From: Hirudo medicinalis
Taxonomy: Eukaryota; Annelida; Clitellata; Hirudinida; Hirudinidae
NCBI GenBank assembly: GCA_011800805.1
Contig: MPNW01000653.1
Location: 12,538-73,210, forward strand
DNA: 60,673 nt
Direction: 5' to 3'
Shown here: positions 48,999 to 59,334 of the stretch, one piece after another
Layout of the letters: each line of letters begins with the position of its first letter
Numbering within the stretch: the first letter of the stretch is position 1
Translations under genes and position numbers: made by a program
The notes under the pieces: generated by a model
What the model was told of the DNA's origin: nothing
Database searches by the model: none
Seen by the model: the letters and a program-made list of their open reading frames with translations, nothing else

Positions 48999-51775
48999 TT
49001 AGGTGGGCAAATTTTTCCTCTTTCTTTGGTTGCATCCGAGTGCCACCCTCAACATTTTCCAGAATTCTTCCTTCTTGCTGTGAATGTAAACGGACATTCC
49101 ACATTTAGCTATTCAGTTTAAAAAATTTTTATCAAAGGAAAGGAATAATATTAGAAGAATATCTTATAGAATAATAATAAAATGGCAATAAACAACAGGA
49201 AGTAATCCAAGTAATTCATAAAAGTTTGGCAAGCGATTTAAAAAAAAAAATCACAAACTAAACCTGATTGTATCACATTTGAACCACTCGAGGTAGGTAT
49301 ACCTCTTCATCAACCACTCCAAACACTCCAATGTTTCCTGGATCATCTCCAGGAACACGATGACCACCACGTTCCTTCCTCTTTCCAGACTCTCCATCTT
49401 TGCCATTTCCAGTTCAAGACGGCACCATTTACTTTTTATGAAGTGAGTGGATACGATGAGGATGACCATTCTGCCACAATTCGTTGGATAAAGGTAAGGT
49501 TTAGATCTAGCAGACTGTCTTATGGTAGTTCATATGTCAAAAGTTCATACCTGCTTTCTTGGATTGCTCTCAAAATATTTGCCTCTATCTCGTTACCAGG
49601 CTCAAAGTCCCTCTCGTGAACGCATAGCTTGAAGATGAGATCCTCGTTGGCATTTGTAACATCTATCCCAACTTCCAGAAGTAAATGTTCGGCACTGCTT
49701 TGGTCCATGGAGCCATAAGTTGTGTGAACGCCTTCTCTTGTCACTGGACTCGTCGTAGTCAAGCTGGGATGGGGTTGTCGCGACTCCAGGTTTGAAATGA
49801 GTTCTTGGACGATCCAGCCCCTGTCATTCATGTCGTACGAGACAAAAGCATCGTAGAGGTAATCAGTTTCTTGATCTACGAAAAGTTGGTAGTATTTCCT
49901 CTGCTGCGAATGTTTGATCAGGTAATAGCGAATGTCCCAGCGATACTTGTAGGCAATCGTGCCGATCATGGTGCAGACTATCAACAAAGCAAGTAGACCT
50001 CCGGAAATCTTCATGGGCAGGGCATAATAACAAGACATCTTGAGTTTCGACATTTTTTCAAAAGACATTGTGACGAATATCATGCGGCCATTGTAGAGGC
50101 AGGTGACCTTCTTCAAATCGGTGATCGAAGTCTCGTTGTCAGAGATCCAGTAAATAAAGTCAAGACCGTCACACGAGCATTGGAATGGATTTCCCTGGAT
50201 TTCGAGGCTCAGCCACTCGTATCCTTTGCTAGAGCTGATCGCCGAAAACTCGGCCATCAGTTTGCTTTCGAACATCACGAACAGGTTGTTGGAGAGATCG
50301 AGTTTTCTGAAACATGCAAATTGCTGATGTCTGAACATTTCAGGATACCATCACGGAAGATTAATTAAGTTCTGAATTGAAATTCGACTTTGTGAAATAA
50401 TTATTTAAATTAACAGTTATGAATTATATTAAGTAAATAATAACCGATGTGTAAATAATCTGTGGTCGAGACATATGTAGACTTGTACGTTAACCTATCC
50501 GCAACCCTAACCCTAACCATGGATAACCGCGCCCCACGAGCTGGCTTTTGCCCGTCACTTCTCAAGATAAACTTCTCTTTACAATAACGTTCAAATTTGT
50601 AGCAACATTAAAGTCTATCACATAACTGGACGATTAGGACTGGTTTGAGTGAATCCCTGCTGTTGTTGTATCTTAACGTTTGTTACATGACCAGATGATT
50701 GGAACGGTGCTCCCGCAACGGGATTCGAATCCGTGCTGCCATCGTTAGAGGCTGAAGTCTAGACCATTAGACCATGTGGGAGAATCCCTGCTCTAAGTTG
50801 TTTCTATTAATCAGCCATTTGTTATGGTGGTTTAAAGGCGGTTAAATGAGACATTTTTATTATTTGCTTCCTTTATTTCGAGCGTTCTTCCCAAACATAA
50901 ATTCTGTATAATTATGCGTCGTAATTATTCGGTATAATTACAGGCAATTGTGAAATGTAAGGCGGTGAGATAAGCATTTCTAGGTAAATCTTCCGACCCA
51001 TTATCTCGAGCATGACGCCAAAGAACCATTTTTACGATGATTATTCCTTAGATCTCTGGCAAGCTGTATCTACAACCTATCTGGCAATAGCAATTGAAAC
51101 CTCTACATTGGCTCAAATGCACTTTCGAAATGGGTACTGAAATCATAGTGCGTTCACAAGCCATCCTAGCAGCCTCCGATTACAGGTGTTACGCGAGATC
51201 CAGCTTCTGATGAATGTCCAGATGAATGTCGTGCATGCAGCGCAACATAAATTGAGGTGCTCCAAGAACTTATGAACAATTTATACAAACTTCAAATTTT
51301 TCAAGGACATGACATCGAAAGCCAGAATCTGGAGAGAATTGGTGGAAAGGTTAAGGACTTCCAAGGACATGAGGTTCTTGAAGGACTTCTTGCACAGGAA
51401 TTTTAGCTTGTTGTTGGCGAGGTTCAGCACTTTCAGGTGCTCGTACTGGGCAAATGTGTCGCCATTTTTGTCTTGTTTAAGTTGTTCTGATAAGTCATTG
51501 CCCTCAAAGTTGAAGTGGTCTGAGTGATATTGGGAAAAAATGAAATAATAGTAATAATAACAACAATGATGATGGTAACACTGATAATAATAATGATGAA
51601 TGATAATAATAATGATGATAATAATAATAATAATAATGAATGATAATAATAATGATGATAATAATGATGATGATAACACTGATAATAATAATGATGAATG
51701 ATAATAATAATGATGATAATAATGATGATGATGATAACACTGATAATNATTATTATTATTATATTATTATTATTA

Positions 51776-51828
<53 letters not shown>

Positions 51829-53176
51829 CACCACTGTTCATCCCACTCACCCTTGCGTGTCAAAGTCATGACGTTGACTGAAGCGTCTCACTGAAGATGT
51901 TTTGACAGGTGACTGTGACGTTTAGATCTTCTGAACCTCCGCCATTATTATCACCATCTCTATCACCATTACCATCACCATCGTCATCGTCATCATCGTT
52001 TTCATCATCGTCATCATCATCGTCATCGTCGTCACCGTATCTGAAGTATCTGCACGATGTGTTTCCGTTGTGGATTGAATTTCTTTCGTAGTACTTCCTT
52101 CTGCTTCTGCAAAAAAAAAAGATTAAAAGACAAATTGAATTAATTATTCATTTATTTCCTCGTTAAATTTTAAACAAAATTATACTCGGAACTGTCGACT
52201 GCCGACGTTCAACAATCAATCATCTCTCTTTTTATCTCCAAAAATTTTGTGTTAATTGCACAAAATTACATCTTACTTTTGTAACATTTACTTTTTACTT
52301 TCTCTAAAAGTAAAAGTACTTCGATTACTTTCCGATCTCCATGTGACATCGATCCAAAGTATTCTCGGTGCAGTGGAAGGCGAAGAAGGCTTTTGATTGG
52401 CTGGAAGCTAGGATCTTGAGATCCCTCACTGTGATTGGTCTGTCTGGCAACCAATAATAATAATATGGATTTTAAAAATAGTTTTAAGGTATGGTTTTAC
52501 AACCATCTATTATTTTGTTTAATAATTTAATGCTAATTTACCTGTCACTCATAAACCAACCAATCAATCAATCAATCAACCAACCAATCAATCAACCAAC
52601 CAACCAATCAACCAATCAATCACCTCCAACACTGATGGTAGCAGCTCCAACCACATGTATTCTTCCATCGTAATCCACTTGGCAGATATGCACAGACTCC
52701 AGGCACCTGGTGACATTTGCGATATGGTAAACCACTTCTTGGCACGTCCAATCCCCCCTTCCAGCATCATCATCATCATCATCATTGTCATCTCTCCGAA
52801 GGATGGATGGATGGATTGAGGATGCCGACTATGAACTTTAAGATAACAAGGAACAATTGAGAAGAGTGTCAGGTGAATTATCGTGTGATTCATTTTAAAT
52901 ATTTCTTAGGTAACTAATCGTGTCGTGACATCAATCAGCCAACCATCCGACCAATGAATAAATCAATCAGTCAGTCAATCGACCAACCAATCAAATACTC
53001 AATCAACCAATCAATCATTCAGTCAATCAATCAATCATCTAGTAAACCAATCACACAGACAGGGCTTCCAAGGCCACTGACAGGCTCAGCCGCGGTGCAG
53101 TCATGCTCCAAGATGACATCGGCATGTCTTCGAAGCGTCGGCATGGTGATGTTGAGTGATGATGATGATGATGATT

Positions 53177-53213
<37 letters not shown>

Positions 53214-54234
53214 CAACAATAATAATAATATCAATAATGATGATGATGATGATGATGATGATAATAATAATAATAACGATAATAATAATAACAGTGATAT
53301 TGATAATAATAATAATAATAAATTTTAAGAAAGTATAACTTATTATGTGTGACCATATTTGCTATCATCTACAAATATAATTATAGTGCATAGTTAAGTC
53401 ACACGACAGGACCCCCCTGACCTGTGACTCGACAATGTAGCAGACAAATATAGTTTGCGCTATAATCGCCTCTTTGAGAATTGAGCGCTATAAAATGCTT
53501 TAGCACCTCCGAGTCCAAGGAGGCGCTACATAAATGGTACCTTTGTAACCCTAGCGATGTCACGGACGAAAGAAATGAAAAAGATAGCAAATATAATAAT
53601 AGATAAATGTAAATGTACTTCATTTATATAGCGCCATATGCATAGCGTCAGAGGCGCTTCTTGATAACCATTTATATAGCGCTCCCTTCCAAGGGCGCTT
53701 GTGGCAGTGCAGGCTGGGCTTCGAACACGACACATTACGACTGTTGCCATTACCGCCGTATGCAGGACCGTAACCCATTCGGCCCAACCTAGACGCCAGA
53801 TGGAAATTATAAAAAGATAGAAAAGGTCCCAACTTCGGCGGCGTCCTCGTTCTCGATGTCCTTCTGGACCGTGATCTTCTTGCTGCCGTTCTCCAGCAGG
53901 ATGCCGGAAGTCTTCATGGGATACATCACGTGACCGATGACGTTGTGCCTCCTGAGTCTGTCGACGTCGCAGACGGTCAACTTGAGGATCCGATTGTCGA
54001 AGTCCTTGACCGGCACCTGGAGACGATGATGATGACGATGGTGATGATGATGGTGATGATGATGATGGTGATGATGATGATGGTGATGGTGATGATGGTG
54101 ATGATGATGACGATGATCATAAAAAAAACCGTCCACCTGGAAGACAAAGGTCTCTTCGAACTTTGGATTGCAGGTTTTCTTTTTGAACGAAGATCTGCAC
54201 TGACTCCTCGTGTCTGGCAGAAGGGTCAGTCTGC

Positions 54235-54266
<32 letters not shown>

Positions 54267-57200
54267 GGATGATAATGATGACGACGACGACGACATAGAT
54301 AGTAGCAATACAATTAATTCATTAAAGTCACGACATCATGACAAGACCTACTTGAAGAAAGGATCGCAGGTGTTCGCCGACCCGGGGTTCCTCGAGGGAA
54401 GTCCTCTGGCCTGGTGGAGGACCACGGTCAGCTTCTCAGACTCCATGGAGTACTGGACGCTGAACCTCACCCTACCTAGGTGGTTGGCTGGATAGTCGTC
54501 GTCGTCGTCGTCGTCATCGCATTCCTCGGCCAATCCGATAGCGGCGCCTAAACTGCTGCGCCTCTTCGTGGCGCTCTTGACGTACAGGGAGGGATCGATG
54601 GCGCCCAGATGGTTAGGGGAGCAGGGACCGGAAAATCTCCTCAGACTGAGCGGAGAGGGCGACAAATGGAGGTGCTGGGGGTCCGGTTTCTGGGAGTTTT
54701 GAGGAAATGGATGAGAGTTTGCGGCCATGGATGAGTAGTCGGTGTAGCTGGTGAAGCTGACGACGCTCTCGCGACTCTTGGGGGATATCGAACATGAACT
54801 TGCAGGGGCCAGGACTCTGATAATAACGACGACATTCGACGACGACGATGACGATGATGATGATGATCAATTAATGCATAATGAATGATAATAATAATGT
54901 TGAATGATAATAATAATGATGATAATATTGATGATGATAGTAATAATAATAATAATGATGATAATGATGATGATGATGATGATGATGATAATAATAATAA
55001 AATAATGTCAGTGATAACAACAACAATAATAGTAATTAAGACCGTAATAATAAATATTAACAATAAATTTGTTCATACATACATTTATTTTGTATTATAA
55101 AGCTGAATTTGTATTTGAGCCAGTCTACAACATTAAGACGTTCGGAGAAGAGAATTTTAAAGTTCCTTCACAAGTCTTTCATGACAAAAGTTCACGAAAA
55201 GGACCGATTCAAGTCGGTGGTCAGGGATATGTGAACTTGAGTTTTGTTATTTTCTCTAACGAAAAAAAAATAATTAGGATGATCCAGATGACTTCAATTA
55301 ATATTGGCATGATGTCAGAGGATTTCCAAAGTCGTTTTTAGATTGAAAATTTTGAGATGCATCCATCATTGTCTGAACTACCATTCCCTTCTCTTGATTC
55401 GTCAGAGTTGATGGTCTTAGAGGGAAACGGAATAACTCAAAATATGTTGAAACTCTGAGCAAGTATCTCTTACACCCGTGTAGCAAAATCCAAGTCGATG
55501 AAGTTATTTTTCAGCAAGATAAGCACCTCGAAGGTCACAAGGCTGTTCTTCAATGAGAGGGATCTCAAAGTTTGGAAGTGGCCTGCTCTCTAGCCAGACT
55601 TAAGGCCGATCAAAAATGTGTGGAGATTCCTTGATAATGAACTATATTGTTCTGAAAGAGCCACAGAGAAAGTTGGACAAGCAGAATCTGAAAACCTTCA
55701 TCAATAAATCCTTCAAATCAATAAAAAAATTGACTTCAGAAGGTAATTAAAAAATATGACAAAGCATTATTAAATTTATTTATTTTATGATTTAAAAGTT
55801 TGTTTGATCCTGATAAATGAGGGTTTTTTCACCATAAGATGGTCACTGGTTTTCAATGTTTTTTGTATTTTCTTTGTGTTTTTTTTATAAATTATTTAAA
55901 ATTTACATTAAAACGCAATGAAATTAATATTTCCCCATAACTAATGAACTTAAACTCATCATGGCAATAACTGGTACAAGTTTGATACGTAATAACAAAA
56001 TTATGATAAATAAACGTAAGTATCGTATCCCTGTACTAATAATAGCAAGTACCAGCACGAATAATAAGAAAAACATATCGATTGTACCAACATATAACAA
56101 GACCCCTTCTAATGCTGTAGCTGAAAGCATCGGGCGCGAAACAAAGCAGGTTGTTGTAACTGAAGTCCATCAGCAATGGATTCTCCCTCTTCGGCCTGTC
56201 CACGAGGAAAGGTCCCCTGAGAAATCTCAGTCCGTTGTCAGCAAGGTTAACTTCCCTGATGTTGAAGTCGCCGACGAAAAACATTGGTGGATATTCATCC
56301 AGGAGTTCATTCAGTGTAGCGGAGAGGTGCAATACTTTCAATTTACGGGCCATTGGAATGCACCAGGACTTGTAGGAAATGAGAGGTGCCACTAAAAATA
56401 TGCACGGTTGGAATGTAGAGGCTAAGCAAGTCTCTTTGGAATATTGAGTCTCTTTCGAGCTTTTCTTCGTTTTGGGATTCTCAGTTGGGTCTGGATTTCC
56501 TCCTAAGGATGATTTTTCTCTTTCCTCTTCGTAGGAGTCGTCGAAAGGTGGATGCGGAGAATATGGTCTCCTGGACTGATTGTCAGCAGAAAAGCTCGTG
56601 AGCTTAGTCAGGGCGAAGAAGAAACCGATGAAGCCGAAAACATCTGAAAATCTATTGTTGGAAATGTCTAGCTGCTGCAAGTGTTTGAGGGAGATTGAAA
56701 ATCCTCTATCCATGTAGATAAAGTTGTTCCTGTCTAATTTCAAATTCCTGAGTTTCTTCCTTCCCAATTGTTTGGCGAATTGGCCGGTCAACGTTAGCGT
56801 TGGCCGGCCATTTCCGATGAGACCACTCAGAACAAGCTCCTCTGTGTCATTTGACATGCTGTCCAGTGTCATCGAGACGTTTTCCAAGCTTAATTTCTCG
56901 TTGAAACTCAAGTTGAGGGAACGTAGGTGCTCCAATGGTTTGAAGCTGTTGCGATCGATACTTTTGACGCCTGTCCCACAAAGATCAAGTACGCTGAGAT
57001 TGGCACACTGTCTCAGGTTCTCAAAAGTGTCCTCGGTTATATTGTCGAGCGGTGGAAATATCTTTAGTTTTTTCAGAGAATTTAAACTGGAAAAACTGTT
57101 CCCAAATCCTCCGATAATGTTTCCGTCAAGGTGGAGTTCTGCCAGAGATGACAACCCGTCGAAAACCTGGTGCATTATCTTTTTATTTTTCTGGATCCTC

Positions 57201-57981
57201 AAAATCTTTAAGCTGAAATTCAAAGGACGGAAAATCGATGGAGTTGGGTTCAAATTTAATTTGTTATTTTCCAAGCGCAGAGTCGTCAGGGAATTTCCAA
57301 GATTCCAGAATAATTTGTTTGGAAGAAAAGATATGTTATTGGAGGAGAGATCGAGAACTTTTAAACTGGAGCAGTTGCTGAAGGCATTCCTGTCGACACT
57401 TTCAATTCTGTTAGATGACAGTTTCAGAAAGACCAACTGCTTAGGCAAAGAGGATGGCACTGCTGTTAAGCCGGTATTGGAGCAATCTACTTTGTCGCCG
57501 TCATCGAAACATTGACAGATCGAACAAATTTCATCTGAAATCATCTTCAATTTAAGTTTTTTGGACGATGTCATAAATTCAATTATAATATATATTCATT
57601 TATAATATTTCTGGAGACCTTGTTACAGTAATTTAAGATAAGATAACATTAATGATAAATAAAAGAATTTAAAACTAACTAATTAAACATTGAAATGATT
57701 ACATCTGCAGGTTCCATTGTCAGAATAAGTTAAGCACTTCAAGAATATCAATCATAACAGGCCAGCCTAATTGTTTAATTAATATAAAAATATATTAAAT
57801 ATTAATATAAACATCGTGATAATGAACTTAATAAATGTTATTCCAGTGGATATTCTGAAATAGAGCAGAAATAAAGTCACATACTTCCATAGTGGCATCC
57901 TCGGATCTTCCCCGACGATGTCAACACCGAGCAACCAAAAAGCACTGCAAAACACTCAATAACGCAGGACGATAATCTCAT
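48999..57981 (-). CDS. Toll-like receptor (LRR - membrane span - TIR)
   Basis: Six exons on the minus strand: 57981-57885, 57534-56104, 51519-51291, 50307-49552, 49470-49264, 49077-48999 (932 codons), all in phase. Exon 1 is a signal peptide (MRLSSCVIECFAVLFGCSVL). Exon 2 has an LRR N-cap (CSICQCFDDGDKVDCSN) and many LRRs (LKLSSNRIESVD, LKVLDLSSNNISFLP). Exons 3-4 add LRRs and an LRR C-cap (NPFQCSCDGLDFIYW). The membrane span (GGLLALLIVCTMIGTIAY) is at ~688-706. The TIR domain starts ~736: box 1 YDAFVSYD, box 2-like KLCVHERDFEPG, box 3 EEFWKML in the small last exon. An unusual Ser/Thr-rich insert follows box 1. The family recognises microbial or cytokine-like ligands and signals through MyD88-type adaptors. 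The exon 2 donor (56103) is weak, and intron 2 is unusual because it contains other genes. Confidence 0.85.
50710..50781 (-). tRNA. tRNA-like gene, anticodon CTA
   Basis: 72 bases fold as a cloverleaf on the minus strand. The acceptor arm TCCCACA/TGCGGGA has one mismatch; D-arm GTCT/AGAC; anticodon stem TCAGC/GATGG with loop CTCTAAC (U33, anticodon CTA, A37); T-arm ACGGA-TTCGAAT-CCCGT with one mismatch. The 5' half resembles tRNA-Glu (TGGTCTAATGGTCTAGA A-box). Three non-pairs and a suppressor anticodon suggest a tRNA pseudogene or SINE head, but length and loops are exactly canonical. It lies in the TLR intron between exons 3 and 4. Confidence 0.55.
51556..51747 (+). repeat. About 60-bp higher-order repeat of (AAT/GAT)n
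   Basis: Three copies of a unit containing GATAACACTGATAATAATAA, TGATGAATGATAATAATAAT and GATGATAATAA end at the N at 51748. An (ATT)n array follows on the other side. Confidence 0.75.
51748..51748. other. Assembly join (N) inside TLR intron 2
   Basis: A single N joins an (AAT/GAT) array to an (ATT)n array. A related AATGATGAATGATAATAAT-type array recurs at 54880-54990. A repeat-mediated misjoin is therefore possible here. Confidence 0.6.
51892..52106 (-). CDS. Orphan exon Y, Asp-rich with flanking Cys segments
   Basis: Acceptor TTTTTTTGCAG (polypyrimidine tract at 52111-52120) and donor TTCA|GTGAGA bracket an open frame that enters in phase 2 and leaves in phase 1. It reads YYERNSIHNGNTSCRYFRYG, an Asp-rich run from (GAT/GAC)n, then GGSEDLNVTVTCQNIFS. 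N-x-S/T sequons (NGNTS, NVTV) and Cys suggest an extracellular protein. I do not recognise the family. Same strand as the TLR and C2 gene. Confidence 0.4.
52555..52622 (+). repeat. (CAAT/CAAC)n simple repeat
   Basis: Runs of CAATCAATCAAC, with a second patch at about 52935-53040. Both are tetranucleotide microsatellites. Confidence 0.75.
52624..52828 (-). CDS. Orphan exon X, Asp run then Cys-containing domain
   Basis: Acceptor TTCATAG (52830-52829) is followed by an open phase-0 frame: SASSIHPSILRRDD, an Asp run from a GAT array, then GDWTCQEVVYHIANVTRCLE and SVHICQVDYDGRIHVVGAAT. A possible donor G|GTGATT ends it at 52624 in phase 1. The composition is ordinary protein outside the Asp run. 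The family is unknown to me. Its relation to exon Y or to the C2 gene is unproven: phases X to Y do not match, while a C2-gene exon ending in phase 0 would match X. Confidence 0.4.
53450..53795 (-). mobile_element. SINE with tRNA-like head and GCGCTATATAAATGG tail
   Basis: The minus strand, reading down from ~53793, has an A-box-like GGGCCGAATGGGTTACGG, a B-box-like GTGTTCGAAGCCC and the tail GGAAGGGAGCGCTATATAAA. A second tail unit, GCGCCTCTGACGCTATGCAT then GGCGCTATATAAATG, ends near 53611. A further related stretch (GGCGCTACATAAATGG) follows at about 53450-53540 in the opposite sense. Tail copies also occur at 2.3, 8.9 and 30.5 kb. Structure and copy number support an active or recent SINE family using an L2-like tail. 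Confidence 0.65.
53807..54816 (-). CDS. Synaptotagmin-like protein, C2A-coding exons (partial)
   Basis: Minus-strand exons 54816-54352, 54230-54137 and 54016-53807 join in phase (2, 0). The first encodes a Ser/Pro-rich linker (SPKSRESVVSFTSYTDYSSM; SPSPLSLRRFSG), an Asp run ([13 protein letters not shown]) and the start of a C2 domain: LGRVRFSVQYSMESEKLTVV, ARGLP, CDPFFK. The second reads LTLLPDTRSQCRSSFKKKTC then NPKFEETFVFQ. The third reads LKLTVCDVDRLRRHNVIGHV. This is the order of a type-I C2A domain. Some Ca-ligand Asp positions appear replaced, so Ca binding is uncertain. The family acts in membrane trafficking. The 5' end and a C2B domain were not found. The frame runs to a stop at 53807, but the true exon may end earlier (GAA|GTTGGG), where the SINE begins. 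Confidence 0.72.
55085..55745 (+). mobile_element. Decayed Tc1/mariner transposase fragment
   Basis: Broken frames give family landmarks in order: a region around 55140-55260 with an F-G-E-E-N-F stretch; then VIFQQDKHLEGHK (family IFQQDNxPxHT); then KVWKWPAL, a stop, PDLRPIKNVWRFLDNEL (family WPAQSPDLNPIExxWxxLxR). Stops and frameshifts interrupt it, so it is inactive. It lies in TLR intron 2 on the opposite strand. Confidence 0.75.
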
Positions 57982-59334
57982 TTTTTAACCTCCAAATACA
58001 ATCCAAATTGTTCAAAATGTCACCAGACACACGAGAAATCTCACCCATTTAATTGCAAAGACGGTCCCCTAATTATGAATTGTGGGTTGTCATAATTATT
58101 CGCGGAATACGATTAGGCTGCAATCGCAAATGTTCTAAATTAGGATTGAAAAAACAACTGCCAACAGTTCCTAGATTTTCTGACCAATTTCGAGTCACTT
58201 TGAGTTACAATTTGAGGTGGCCAATTGATTGAAATTTATGGCAAATATTTGTTGTATTTATTATCATGTTCTTAATTATTTATGGTAATTTAGAGTTTCG
58301 AAACCCCCCCATAAGGCAAAGTAGCTTGAAACATTTACGATTACGAATGTTCATTATCGATGTTGGTATCGATATTAATGTCGGATCAAGTGCATGTCTT
58401 TCTGAGCAATATTATGCTGATGCAGATCATTACAACTTTACTACCCAATAGCAATTGAGTCATGAGTTATGTATGATCTTTCCTTTAAATCGTAAGCATA
58501 AGTAAGAGTAAGACATCGATCTTCCTTGACGAATATATTACTGGGAATTTAAGTGACATAACAATAATTTATAGTGGTTTAAGAAATCTAATGTCTACTT
58601 AATAAAGTTCGGGGCAATTATTGTTGGATGTGCTCCCATCTGTCGACAAATTCATTTATTCGTAATTATGACTTTTTTGACACTTCTAACCCGCATTTCG
58701 TCGCCGTTCGTAAGTTTTCGATGCACCAAGTGTCAGGGCCCCTTAAAAGTTTATGAAAATAAATACAACATTTTGTGAAGATATAAAATTGAGCCGAGAA
58801 GTCGTTAAGCCGTTGTTATATCCACAGTTTGATCTTTCCCGATAATTGTTCAGAATAACAATTGCTGAATGAGATGTTAAAATTATAACTAAAGGCAATT
58901 TCACTTGATCAACAAATTTAATCGAATAAAATTACTTCAAACAAACCGAAATATAGTAATTGCGTTGGAGGATTTCTATTTGTGGGGTTCATGAACTTCC
59001 TTCCATAGATCCTGCTCCAGCGATATGTTGTTCCAAATTAATTGAATTAATTAAATTTTCGATAAAATGTAAACTTTTTAGCAAAGATAATTTGGAATGC
59101 CTGTTCAGACAAAGGGACTGTTGTTGATGCCAATTTATTTATTCACATTCGCGATACTTATCCTCAGAAAAACTGGAATCTGCAAGAAGAACAGAATAGG
59201 ATGACATGGCACAGGTTCGCGTTTTGACAAGAATATGATAAAAATAGTAAAATATTGAATTCGAATTTTTCTACGAGCTGGTTTCATTGCTCTTTTTATT
59301 TTTAAATTTACTTACTTAATTCGTGAATTAAAAA
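57982..59334. other. Region between the TLR gene and the inverted TLR pseudogene
   Basis: This is the probable TLR promoter region (minus strand, from 57982 upward), with no clear TATA box. A frame at 59097-59203 reads MPVQTKGLLLMPIYLFTFAI, hydrophobic like a signal peptide. It might be the relic first exon of the pseudogene, but it lacks an in-frame donor. Confidence 0.4.

Noticed and set aside
50495..50520. AACCCTAACCCTAACC, telomere-like
   Set aside because: Only about two hexamers; too short to call interstitial telomeric repeat.
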